A stretch of DNA of 64,000 nt from Eudorina sp. 2006-703-Eu-15 (lineage: Eukaryota > Chlorophyta > Chlorophyceae > Chlamydomonadales > Volvocaceae): contig BDSI01000128.1 of the NCBI GenBank assembly GCA_003117195.1, positions 202,984 to 266,983 on the forward strand, in the 5' to 3' direction. Both the position numbers and the translations under genes were made by a program. Below the pieces are notes generated by a model. That model was not told the origin of the DNA, ran no database searches, and saw only the letters and a program-made list of their open reading frames with translations. Shown piece after piece: positions 24,701 through 37,100 of the stretch. Position 1 is the stretch's first letter, and each line of letters begins with the position of its first letter.

Positions 24701-27700
24701 CCGATGGGCGTCACGCTGCGGCCGCTGCCGCCTTGGGAGCCGCCGGGCGCAGCCCGCGGCGGCGGCGGTGGAGGCCGCTGTAGCGGCAGCAGCGTCGGCA
24801 GTAGCGGCGGGCGATGCAGCAGTAGCACCATCGCCGGCGGCGCAGCCGACGAGGGGCGGCGGCGCAGCAGCGGCGCGATCAGTGCCGTCGGCGGCCGTCG
24901 GGGGAGCGACAGCGGAGTCAGTGCGGCCGGCATGGCCACTGCCGCGGATGGCAGCGGCGGTGGCGGTCGCCGCTACCCTCTCAGCGCTGGCAACACGGGC
25001 GGCGGCGCCAACACGCCCCTTGATTTCGCCAACGGCGCATCTAAGGGTACCGGCAGCACGAGTCCGAATATTGCTTCATCAGGCAACGCCGCTCGGTCCA
25101 GTCCGGGTATTGACCCGCGCATCCACTTCGACTTCGACAGCGTCGCAGCCGGGGTGTCCAAATTAGGCGCCTCCCGACGAGTAGGCAAGTTCCCAAGGGA
25201 CGGGGGTTAGGGACTTGGGACACAGGGTTCGATGGGGAGAGGGCTGTGTCCTGCTGCGGTACGGCAGATCTACGGCATCCTGGAAACCGATCGGGAGGGA
25301 CCCGTGGGTCATTACCAGAATCCGGCCATGAGTATGGAAGTTATCCTCGCGTTCGCTCCCCGCTTCCTTACTTGAAACGCATTGACATTAGACAATGTCC
25401 TGCTGCCCAACGTCATCCGGAGCTCCGGGCATCCAGACTACCAGACTCCGGAGTCTTGCTTGGTTTAAACCGCCCTCCCGGACAGATGACACTGGTCGCT
25501 CAAACCCTGAGTCTTCTGCAGCATTACCGTATCTAAGCACCGCAACTAAGATGTAACGCTTACTTGAGGGTTAAAAAGAAAAATTTCAACCCTGAGGGGT
25601 ATTGAGGTCACGTTCTGCGCACTGACAGCCCTGATTGCCTTGGTTCCTTTCCTTCCCTTTTCCCGCGTCCATTTCGACGGCGCAGGTGCTGGTCGCCTCG
25701 AGCCCCTCAAGCAAGACGTCGCCCCGCCCGATCGGACCCGAAAGCAGCTCCATCGAGTCGTACTGCAGCTGCCCGACAGCGGCTGTGACCGCCCCTCCCT
25801 GGAGGCGCCGCCGCCCACGCGCGCGCGGCGCACCTCGATTGACGACGTGCGGCGGCCGGCACCGACCCATGGGTCAACACCGTCGGGGCTGTCCTCCCCA
25901 CGGCTCCGAAGCCGGCTCCGGGCATCCTACGACGGTACGGCATGCGATGGAGTCGTGACGTGATCCGATGTCCTTGTTACCCTAGTGGTCTTTGTAACCG
26001 TTACACCGTTATCAACCACCCGTACCCACGACGGGTGGTTGATGTCCTCTCCTCATCGAAACTCATGCCACGTCAAACGCAACGCTATGCCTGCGGTTTC
26101 CCTTACCCTCGGTTTACATGCCGGCCGAATCCCGTGCCACGCGTGTGTTTTGCTGCGGCACCACGTGCCTATCTACCGCCGGTAACCCCAAACCTCCAGC
26201 TCTGCCACTTTTGCATCCACGGGACCGAGACGGGAGATGCGCTGCTCTACCTACCAACAATACGTCCCATCCGCTGCCCGCATCCCCCTCAGGCCATGCC
26301 AGCAACAGCAGCAGGGCGGACTGGCAGGGGGGGTTCTCCTGCCCGGCCTCACCAGTGAAGCTCGTGTCGCCGCGGGGCAACGCCGGGGGCCTCACCCCCA
26401 GCGCCCTGACCCCGGGCTCACCAGGCAGGGCCCCGACGTCCCCGCGCCGCCGGCTGCTGGCGGGCGGCGGACACAGCGGTCCGACGACACCTCGGGTACG
26501 GCAGTACAGCGTGTACGGCAGTCGCATGAGCGACATGCCGTACGGTTACCGTACGGTGGCGCTGTCATTGGGATTGGTGACTGCATGCAGTCTGAGTCCA
26601 CAATTCGCGCAATGGCGGTGCTGGGGAGTCCGCAGCTTGGGGTGCGAGTGCGACGTAAAACAACTAGGCAATCTCCCAGCAGGGTGTTTGGAGGACATTA
26701 TCGCCTCCGGACGATCAATATATTGTTACAGGGCACCCCAACCGAACAAGGCGAATGCAGGTTGGCTCCTGAGGATGCCGACATTGAAACGCACCTCCGC
26801 CCGTCTGCCTACCGGGTGTGGAGCCCCAGCTTCCACCGGGCATGGTTAGGTTTGGAGCCCCAGCGGGTTTCGTTGGCGAGTACCGTAATGCGCATCTGTC
26901 CGTTATTGTCAGCATCAGTCGCCTTTAACCTGCTTATCCACATCGTCATCCCGCTCCAGATTGACGATTTCGCTTGACCTGAAAGTCACCCTCTGACGCC
27001 GCTGATGCCACCTCCCCTACCCCGCCAGTCCCGCGCTGCCGGCGGCGCGCTTCACGGCACTGCGGCTGCAAAGGCCGCTCCCGCACCGCCGCCGCAGCCG
27101 CCGCCACAACAGCCGCAGCCAGCACCTCCGTCGACCGCCAACGGATCCTCGCTTCGTTCCCTCACGGACATTCCTCTCAGCTCAGTCAATAAGGCCCTCT
27201 TGGCGATCCGACAGGCTTCGGCCTTCGTTGTCAAGGCCAGGGAGGGTAACGCCGCCGCCGCGGCGGCGGTGGAGGCTCCGCCGCCGCCGCCGCCGCCGTT
27301 GGTCCTCGGTGCGCCGCCGCCTCGCCCGCCGCAGCTGCCGGCGCCCGTACCTGAGGAAACCCTGGCGAAGCTCGACGAGCTGAAGGCGCAGTGCCTGTCG
27401 AAGCTCGACGAGCTACAGCGATGCAGCAACCTGATATCCATGTTGCTCAATCGCTGCAACGCGGGTTGGGCAGAGGCGCAGACGTGGGGGCAGCCGTCCC
27501 TGGTGACGCAGCTGCAGCTCTCTGCATTCGCGCGGTCTGAGAGCGCCATTGTGTTTAAGAACGAGCTCCTTCGGCTGCTGCGCGCCGGCGCCGTCGCCAT
27601 CCACCTCCGCGCCGCCGATGATTTCCTTGAGCCCGGATTAAGCCGCGCCACCTCCGCCACCTCCGCCGCCACCTCCTCCACGTCGGGGATCCGGTCGTCG

Positions 27701-30700
27701 TCGATGGGCCGTGCCACGAGCACGTCTGTACGGAGCTGCGACACCAGCCCTGATTCTGGTACGGCAGATGGCGTTGCTGGCGGGGAGGAGGCGGGGGCGG
27801 CAGTGGAGGCCGGAGCGGGCCTGGTTGGCGGCGGCGGGGTTGGAGCAGCAGCAGGAGGAGCTGGTGGTGGTAATGGCGGCGGCGGCGGCTCGTCGTCGGC
27901 GCCGGGGCTGCTCTACCGCAGTACGGCACCTGATTTGTGGACGCAAGATCCCTGGCGCTTGGTGGAGACGTACAGGTGTGCCGTACAAGTATACGGGTCG
28001 GGTCGTCGGGTCGGGTCGGTTTTCCATTACACTACCGAGCCCGCACACACTCTAGCGGAGACAATGCAGGCTGTTTTCCATATTTGCGTCGTTCGCTCCC
28101 AACCAACAGCTGAATACCGAATATTCCATCACCGCCGCGTTCCGTTCAGATAAACCCCGTCTGTCATGCATCCCAATTCCCAAACACACCGGAACGTCTC
28201 ATCTCTTACCAACTCCGAATTCCAGAGTCACAGAGTCCACTGTTAACATGTTACCAAAGAGGCCGCTGGTACACGGGCGTTGGTACACGGGGTACATTTG
28301 CACCCGTCGAGCGATCCGTGCAATACCGTAATCCTCGCCTGTTCCTTCCGCAGGCCCGGCATGCTCTCCCCGGGGACGTTTGTGGGTCCCCGAATGGACG
28401 GCGTGTCGCTCGGCTGCCGCTACGTGGCGGGGCTGGTGATGGCGCTGGCGGAGGCGGCGGGTCGTGACGCGGTGTCCCGCCTGCCGCTGGTTCTGGTGGT
28501 CAGTGAGGACCAGCAGGATGAGGTGGTGCGGCAGCTGTGGCACTACCGCTTCTTCGGGTGAGGCGTATGGGTGGGTTCATGAACGGATTCATGGATTGGT
28601 GGAGGCATGCACACGGTAACAGTGTTTGCGATCAAGGGCGGTGGGGTTAATGATACAGCGCTCCACATGCAGCGGTGCTGTGTGCTGCGGTGGTGCCCAC
28701 GGACTTGCATGGGTAGGTGGGTACACGTGCCGCTGTAGTACGGTACATACGGGACGCATGTATTCTTCAGGCGTCAGCGGATCGCGAGGATTGCGTTGAC
28801 GATCGATCACGAGGGTTGACATGCGCCTATCGCGTGTCCCTATCACGGCCCCCGCTAGTTTCACAGTACGTACGGTATCACGTAGCCGCGCACGTACACA
28901 CGGCGTTACGTCGCATCAAAGTGCAGCCACATACGGTAGGCGGCCCCCATCAGCGCACTTCTGGTGCAGTGGTGGTGGTGCACCGCGCGACCGCGTCCTC
29001 CCGCAGGAAAGCGGACGCTGTTTGGCTTCGCTGTGTACGACAAGACTGACGCGCATCGTAACCGACTCGCCATCTGCCCCCTCCCTCCATCGTCCATCCC
29101 TCCCCCCCTATCTGCATATACGACATACGGCATACGGCATGCACATACACAGCATACCCCGGGAGAACGTGGTGGTGCTCGTCCAGCCCTCACACCCGGG
29201 CTACTCGTACGACAGCGACAAGCGCACTTGGAACCAGGGCGACGCCTGTCACAGCCTGCCGCTGGGCAGCGGCTACGGTCTGATGCAGCTCGCTTGGCGG
29301 GAGGAGGCGCTCGGGGTGGGGGAGGACGGCTGCCTGAAGCCCCTGGACAAATCGGCGCTGACGTGGATGGAGGCGCGTGGAGTGACGTGAGTGCCGTTCT
29401 GCCGTACGTGGGTGCCGTACATGTGTGTCGGTCGCGGGGGCCTGGGGTCTGGAGGTACGGGCTGCTGCAGCGGGCTGCTGTGGCCCTCCTGTGCCATAAA
29501 CTCCGTGCACCATGCACCTGCTGGGTTTGAAGGTTCTCTTGGTGAGACGCCACCTCACATACATACGGGCAGCAATGAACTGATTCTTCGGGTCCTAAGA
29601 CATATTCGTTGGCCCTTTGCCGTATCCCGCCGTACCGCGCAGCTGGATGATCAGCCGCCGCGCCCGAGACCTGGGTCTGCTGTGCCGAGACGGGATATTG
29701 GACATTAACTCCCTGGCGTACGGCCTGTACTACCACACCGACAGGTACGGGTCGTACGGTCCATCTTCTTTATTTCCGCATCATTTCGTCGTGGTGCGGG
29801 GTTTCTTCGTTGCTCTGTCTGCTGTGGGCGGGGCGCGGCTGGTTCTCTCCGCTGGTATGTGGGCATCGATCGACGACTGACCCATGTACGGGGTCTGCTG
29901 CAACAGTCACATATTCATATATTTGATGCAGGGACGGGACCGGTGCCAGCCGTGGGAGGTCCATTCGCGGGAGATATTACATGCGTGGAAGCCAACAAGC
30001 AACGGAAAATAACAAATAAACCAGACCATCCCCTTCATCAGTTCATTCATTCCTGTTTGTGCGCTGACACACGTGAATGAATGAACGTTACAGCGGACCC
30101 CAAAGGGATCAACGGTGCATACCAGGGCAAGCCCCAGCAGGCCCCACCGACAAGGCGGCAAGACACCTCCACACCTCAACGTGGTGGTTGCTGGTGGTTG
30201 CTTATGCTTGTCGGGGGTTTCGTCGTCAGCCCAATGCTCTGACATTCATTCGTGGTTCGTCTATCTGCCGCCGGCCTCTTCCACCTCACCTGCTGCCTCC
30301 CGCACCGCGCCCGCGCGCCCCACACCCCACATATATCGCGCATATATCGATCGCTCTACCTCCGCCCGCGCTCGGACCACATACACCTCCAGGTCCCCCG
30401 GCACCAACATCGTCCTGGAGGCGACTTCCAGCAGCAGCCTGCTGCTCTCCCGGGTCCTGGACAGGTAGGTGGGAGGGAGGGACCCGTCCGCTCGAGCGGT
30501 CGTCACCACGCACGCACCTCGCCCAACATGTGCTACAGACGACTACCGACGGGAATGCATGAATGCATGAATGGTGGGGACGATATGTATACCTACGTGC
30601 TGCATGCAGGCCCCCGAGGCAGGTGCATGTCTGTATGTTTGGTTTGGTTGGTTTCACCCACCTACCGTATCCGAAGCGCCCGTGCGGTTGTAGGAAACAG

Positions 30701-33685
30701 GCGGAGCAGGAGTGCGTGACATACCGTACATGCCAGGGGCATAGCAATGCCCAAGCAATAGCGTCCGTCGATACATACCCCGCCCGCTAAGTACGTACGT
30801 GTCTCGTACCTCTCAACCGCTCATCAACCGCTCATTAACCGCGCAACACTCGCTGCCTACGTACCTCCCCTCATGTTTGCTCCTCGCATCCGCATCCGCA
30901 CCCGCTGCCGCCGTCGCCAGTGTCATTATGAGCCGTCGACTGGACGCAGCGGCCGTCGCCGCCTCCGGCGCGACCTCCACCAGCGGCTCCAGCAGCCGAC
31001 CCGCCACCGCCGTCGCCGCCGCCTCCTCCCGGAAGCACTCGGTCCCGGCGCTGGCCCTCCCGGATCCCACCGCGAATGGCGTCGGCGTCGGCGGCAGCAG
31101 CAGCTCTGGGCCGCACCATCAACAGGTGGTGGAGCTGTGCCACACCGACCTGGCCACGCCCGCCATGCGCGCCGTGCTGACGGACTATTTGGCGGTCGGG
31201 CGCGTGCTGGCGGGGCTGGGGAGGTACATGATGCACCTGCCTAGCATCACCCGTGAGTGGCCGGTCAATCGATGGTTCGTACGGTACGACATAATGAAGC
31301 GGTTGTATGTATGTACGCGTGTGGCCTGCTGCTGAGGGACGGAGGGATGGAAGGAAGGCCGTGGCCTATCTAGCTGACCCGTCGTCTGGAAGTGCTTTCA
31401 CCTTGTACGTCCCTATTTACCTGCCCCGTTGTACGTATCTCCCCGCTTGCCTGCCTGCCTGCCTACCCGCCGGCCTGCCCGCCTGCCTGCCCGCAGCGAT
31501 GCTCGCAGGCCGTCTCTCTGTGCTTCGGCCCAAGCTGGGCCTGGTGGACGACCTGCTGCACATCCGGATGGACCTGGCGGACCTCACCTCGGCGCCCAAC
31601 GCCTCCTCGCTGCTGCTGCAGGTGCGTGCGAGCGAGCGTGCGTGGGCGGGGGGGATTGGGAGGATCACTATCAGCAGCAGGCGATGAGCGAGGGCACGAA
31701 CCCATACATCTAACAAGCCGCACGGCGCGCTAAACGATTTCACCACGTATGTATGTACGTACGTACTTATGTCTGTATGCTTGCAGGCGCGGCCCGACAT
31801 TCCCCAACTCGTGGTCCAGGACGACGTGGAGGCGCTGCTGCCACTGCTGCAGGTCCGTCTGTATGTATGTACGGCGTAGTAGCACCCGGCGGCGGCCGAC
31901 GTTCGCCACGCACCACCATTTCAGCTAGCGAAGCTTCATGGGACCTAGATACGTAGCGTGCGGCGGCGATCGATGTATATGCGGCGTGCTAGCTGTGTCC
32001 GGCATACGTACACGTCCCTCTGGCAGGAATGTCCCGGCTGCCGACCGTTTTCAGGTAGTGTCGTGTCGGGTAAGCAAGGGATGGTCGGGATGGATCGCGG
32101 CCGGTAGGTGATGAGCGAGGGCCTCGATCGGTTTGTCGCCAACTGGTCTAACCGCCGGTCCGTTTAGTTATTATGTATCGACCGCCGGTCACGCACGCAG
32201 GCATCCGCGTGCGCACCACTGTGAGGCCATCTCCGTCATGTGACTCATGTGTCTGGGTTCCCTATACACTTTTTAAGTATCGGTATGTACCTAGCTACCC
32301 GGCTTGGTGGTGCTTGGATTGCCCGCAGTCCCAGGACAGCAACACGTACTTCAGGCAGCTGGTGCTGTCCTCCCGTTTCGAGGAAAAGAGGGCGTCCGTG
32401 ACGGCGGTGGCGGGCGCCAGCGGCGGCAACTTGACGCCCCGCACCGCCGGCCACCTACGAAACCTGAAGGCACAGCACATCGTGGTCTACGTGGTATCCA
32501 ACGTGGTGAGTGGGTGGGTGGGATAGAAATACTACATGGAATATCGCTCCACCCGCATTGCCGCATACCAAGCAACCATTGCGACTGATGAGCCCTACGT
32601 ACCTGTACGCCCCGAGACATACACGCACTTACAGTAATTACGCACGGCGGGCCGTACAAACTGCACTTATTATGTATATATGGCGTGCGGCGGGATGCTG
32701 TGCGATGCGCACATCCAACAATAATATCCAGGTCTCGACGGCGGCCGTCCAGATGGCAGCAGCTGTGGCGCAGCCCGGCCGCGACACGGTCACGTTGGCG
32801 TGCGTGGTCTCGGATAGCCAGGTGGTCTTGCGGCAGCGCGCGGAGGAGCTGCTCGCCAAGCTGGCCTCTGAGTTCCACAAGATGTGCGGCGCGCAGTACA
32901 ACTGCGAGATCGTAGTAAGTGCGTTCGGCTATGATTTATTGAGCTGCAAAAGTAAAGTATGGTCAGTTGGATTATTGCTTGGTCACTCGCCTTGCTTGTT
33001 TGTTGCTTGCTTCAACAATACATATCTAAAATATCGTTTTGTGTGTCTATTCCTTGTTTGGCATCGACTCGGCGCCGCACGTGCGTGTTTATTCGTTGCT
33101 CTTTTTCCACGGACACGGTGCCGAATAAATCAGCCCATCAATATCATGCGTACGCACACGCAGGACCGCGGCTCCCTGGGCCTCATCGACTGCATGGAGG
33201 AATACGCCACCCGCTCGGGCGCCACCCTGGTCATCCTGGGCTCCAACTCCCTCACCTCCAAAGCCACCACCATGTCCTTCGCCGCCACGTCCTCCTCCTC
33301 CGCCGCCGCCAGCGCGGCCTCGCTGCTCCACATCGTCGGCAGCATCACCCTGGCGCTGCTGCGGCGGCTGCCCATGCCGTTGCTCCTCGTCACGCGCGCC
33401 TCGTCGGCAGCGGCGGCGAACTCGTCGACGGCCGCCGGGGGCGGCAGCAGCAGTAAGGCCAGCCACGGCCGGCGCAAGCCGATGCGCGCGCTGGCGGTGC
33501 TGGAGGGCGCTGCGACTTGCATGATGGACTACCTGGCGTCGCGGCTGCTGAATGCGAGGGGTAACGACCAACTGTACCTATCGTACATCAAACCCAGCGT
33601 GTCGCTGACGCAGCAGCAGATGAGCAGCATCAAGGCGCTCGTGGGGCGATACGTGCATGCCGCGGCAGGTGTGTGTGTGTGTGTA

Positions 33686-33731
<46 letters not shown>

Positions 33732-34183
33732 TGTGTGTATGTGTGTGTGAAGTATCTATCATCTCATATGAACTGATGATGGTAACAAACACGCAGGTAT
33801 GACGCGTTCAAGCACCCAAGGGATAAAGGGTTGTTATCGGCAATGACGCACGACAATGCCCTTATTCGTTTCAGATGCCAACCATATTTTATTTATCCTA
33901 TTATTAATTAGTATTATTTACAAGATTCCGCTCGCTGCTGACCTGCCTACTGCCTCTCGCTGCAGTGCACAACATGCGACCCGCCAAGACCCTCATCCTG
34001 GACGGCCCCGCGGACCGCACCCTGGCCTCCGCGGTGGCAGAGCACGGCTGCGACCTGCTTGCGCTGCCGGCGTCGCCCATCGGGCAGCAGCTGCCCCCGG
34101 CGGTCGTGGCGACGATGCGCGCAGCCTGTACGGCAGTGCTGTGGTACCGGAACCACACGCCGGGTGACCCTCTCGATGAGTGA
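19618..34183 (+). CDS. Giant multidomain protein: pyrophosphorylase-like segment plus tandem USP-like domains
   Basis: The likely first exon is 19618-19723 (MGNVPSVFLVKDVEWTEYVA); its link to the next exon is unresolved. From 20255 on, 23 exons chain in phase for 1995 residues: 20255-20411, 21256-21414, 21808-21881, 22268-22329, 22488-22639, 22780-23697, 24110-24369, 24617-25205, 25686-25934, 26293-26495, 27029-27975, 28354-28557, 29153-29386, 29643-29744, 30393-30464, 30921-31252, 31497-31621, 31787-31852, 32329-32505, 32732-32914, 33164-33668 and 33966-34183 (TGA); the donor at 25205 is the weakest. Numbering from 20255: coiled coil about 50-170; disordered Ser/Pro/Gly region 170-940; helical domain about 960-1100; UAP-like segment 1257-1436; two USP-like units about 1670-1995 (GATLVILGSNS, LPMPLLLVTRAS; then KTLILDGPADRTLASA). 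The UAP-like part lacks GGxGTRLG, so catalysis is unlikely. Function is unknown. It may be two genes. Confidence 0.65.
20706..20787. repeat. 41-bp direct tandem duplication
   Basis: Two adjacent, essentially identical 41-bp copies (beginning GCTACAACCCTGTCTAGAAG) lie in an early intron of the giant gene. The exactness of the duplication suggests a recent event. Confidence 0.9.
21038..21155. mobile_element. Remnant related to the 55095 MITE
   Basis: The sequence ACGGGGAAATA followed by ATTCCGCA, GGTTT and CGGCCTG.CGCCAG matches, in order and spacing, the interior of the element at 55095-55598. It continues with a similar CCAAAGCACTTTGGC / AAATAAAG-like stretch. Terminal inverted repeats are not evident, so this is probably a truncated or decayed copy. 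It lies in an intron of the giant gene. Confidence 0.55.
21754..21789 (+). repeat. (CTG)12 microsatellite
   Basis: Twelve CTG units lie 18 bp upstream of the splice acceptor for the exon at 21808, so they are intronic in this model. If read through in the preceding frame they would make a poly-Leu run inside a very hydrophobic stretch. I treat that as fortuitous. Confidence 0.85.
26011..26043. repeat. Perfect 13-bp inverted repeat (hairpin)
   Basis: Arms ATCAACCACCCGT (26011-26023) and ACGGGTGGTTGAT (26031-26043) are exact reverse complements around a 7-base loop. They are intronic in the giant gene. Confidence 0.9.
30074..30181 (+). repeat. 108-bp dispersed repeat, copy A
   Basis: This stretch, starting TGAATGAATGAACGTTACAG and ending CACACCTCAACG, recurs at 50469-50576 in the same orientation with about six mismatches. 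It lies in the intron between the exons at 29744 and 30393 of the giant gene. The GTTACAGYGGACCC part also appears at other places in the window. Confidence 0.9.
33669..33749 (+). repeat. (GT)n microsatellite starting at a splice donor
   Basis: A GT-rich tract with a few GTAT interruptions begins exactly at the donor of the last intron of the giant gene (GCGGCAG|GTGTGT). Confidence 0.9.
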
Positions 34184-37100
34184 GATGAGTGAACGAAGCT
34201 GATGATGACCTGCTGCGTGCAGCGAGGGTGATGATGACGCTACGGCGGCCTGTATTTTCGTTAGGATGTATGTTCGTTAGGACTTCGTTGTTAGTTGTAC
34301 GTATGTTTCTTCATGCGTTGCGGCCATGGATCCGACCCAAGCAAAGCATGCGCACAGCAGGGCAAGCAAAAATCGATCTGGCAGCATGCGCTGGATGGAT
34401 GACACGCTCGCAGCGCAGCTTGTATGTCGTGTTATTAGTCGTACACATTCTTGTACCTATGTGGCCAGTAGTGGTTGTATGTGATAGGTCCGCAACCGCT
34501 AGCTTGCTTGCTGCCGGGCGCTGCAGAAATGCGTGTGACGCACGACTGGACGTACGCAGATAGATAATAGCTAGATAAATAGATAGATATGCGTGTACGT
34601 ATGTATGTGGCTGGCAGTAGAGAGATATGCATGCGTGTATGCGAAACATACACATACAGGCGGGTTTCACTACTTGGCCTGTTCGTTTATTTGATGTACG
34701 TAGCTAGCTTACCTGCTATGTATGTACGTAATCATACGTACGTACACGATAGAGGTGTTGCCCTGTGATGTACGCAGTCCACATGCATGGCGGCCCTGCT
34801 GCTGCTACGTAGCCCCCAATCAAGGCCTGTCAGAACCCCCATGACTGCTGGCGGCGGCGGGGGACGGACGGAAAGGGGGCCCTCGTGTAGGGGAGGCTCA
34901 TGGGGGCGGTGACGACGCAGCCCGGTGCCTCGCTCGGTTGGTTTCCCCTGCGCTTGCATAAACACAACCAACACACACGACGTATGTGTACACATACGGC
35001 GGCGGGCGGACGACGTGCGTGACGGCGGCCACGCACGAGGACAATCGTTCAAGCAATGCAAACAACACACATCTAGATGCATGCGTAGCTATTTCATTTT
35101 TTTACCTCGGTACGTGGCTCGATGAGTCATGCGAAGCAAGGGAGGGCGCGCGGCATACGCGGCATTACTCTGGTGCCGTGTGGCTGCGTGACCTACGTAT
35201 TGCTTTCTTCTTTTGCGATAGATAGAAAGTACATACTCATCAGTTCCTCGAACCTACCTCGATCCCACTCCGGCGGCTCTATCTTACAACATCATATAAG
35301 CAGCAGGTGCGTGCATGCGTACGTACGTGTGCGGGATGCGCACATGCATGCATCCCTTACAAGCAAGCATCCCGCACATCCCGCCTCCACTGTAAGAACT
35401 TACATCCATCATGCATTTGCGATTGGCCTGCGCACCCAGTGCGTGTTGCTTGTCTAGCTTGTCGCGAGCGACGGAGGCGGCCGCATGCACGCTATGTTCA
35501 TCTTCATTCGTTTTTGCGGTGGACTGCTGCATGTTCGTATTCGGTTTGTTGGTTTGATGGGGCCCCATCCACGTCACGCGCTATGTTCCGTCTTTCGTTC
35601 TGTCCGTCCTATGAGTATGTATGTATGTAATGATGTGCGTAGGGGCCCCACGCACGCGGCATACGTTAAAGCACTTATTACCTTGCTTGTTGCCTGGAGG
35701 TCGTGGATGGGTTATTATACTGCCGATTGTAAATGTCACGGGCTAATGTCGGTAGCTGCGTGCTGATGCACGCCATGACTGTCGGCCCTGTCATTCGTTT
35801 CCCTATCCGCTGCTTAGGGTGCGTACGTACGTATGTACGACATCCTACTGATGATCTGCGTGCTGCTGCTGCGTGCTGATAGATAGATATGCGAGGGATT
35901 GAGCAAGTATCCAGGGCGGGCGGGGCGGGGACGGACGTGCAGTGCTCCATCCACCTATCCTTTCTTGATACCTACAACGCATGTATGTTACTAATGCTAC
36001 CTAATTTGATATCAATCTATCTAGCTCGCTGTTTGGTGACCGACGTGTACGGATTCATCATTCAGCGTAATGTGGAGACGCTCGTCATCACAGCGCGCAT
36101 GTAATCGATTGCATCGAAAAAGTATCACATAAACTATGCGCCTACGACGTAGTTCGTACGATTCTGCGAACCCTGCGCCAGCCCTATCTGCGCGTCGATG
36201 TGCTTGGATACACACTGCAGATTTCCGGCTCCTAAAAAAAGTAAGTGTGAAGTAATCAAAATAAATATTGCATCATTTTCTTAGATTCGGTGGGTAGCAA
36301 AAAAGGGGAGTCAGAATTTTACCGACATTTGGCCCGTAAAAATACTGATGATGTTTTTTCACGACGGCATCGATCAAGCAGTGCGTGCAAGCATGTGTAT
36401 ATGCGCACGTGCACCAACCTTATTTTACCCTAAATACACCCTTGACAAAACCTCTGTCACAAGCAATGTCACGCGAAACCCCTCCAAGCCGGCCTTGAGT
36501 CCAGCTTGATCCTCATGGTAAGAGGATCTTGATATATATAAATATATATATATATATATAGGCTTACTTGAGTCTGGTCTCGATTAATTAGATCAAGACC
36601 TCACTCATGTGTGACCAGGATGAAGCCCGGGGCCGATTAAGATCCCCCCGCGCTGACAGACCTCGGTGTCGTACTCTGCCGTACTGCACAGCTGCCCGTG
36701 ACCCCGAGGTGAATGACGTGCCTGGGTCCACGCACATCATCCGCCGCCGCCGCCAGGAGGACGCTGCGCCGCGGGACCCAGCCCCTCCGGCTGTCGCAGT
36801 CACCGCCGCTCCCACTGCCGCCGCCGCCGCCCGTACGGCGGCCCGCGCGCCGCTTGGCGGACCTGTGCACCGGGCGAGACTTGTATATACCACTGTTGAA
36901 GAATACAGATTAATTGTTGTCATATTTTCGTAATATTGCATTATAAAGATTACGTTATTGTTGTTATTAAAAATTGAAAGTTATTTATATTATATTAGTA
37001 TAAAAATATAATATAAAATAATTTATATTATAAAATAATTTATAATATAATATAAAAGTTATTTACTTTAAAAAATAATTTATAATATCATATAAAGTTA

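Noticed and set aside
33529..33792. His/Thr-repeat minus-strand ORF
   Set aside because: Translation of a (GT)n microsatellite.
33796..33875. Possible extra exon reading YDAFKHPRDKGLLSAMTHD in the giant gene
   Set aside because: It needs phase 2, but the preceding exon offers no phase-2 donor, while direct joining of 33668 to 33966 keeps frame to the stop.
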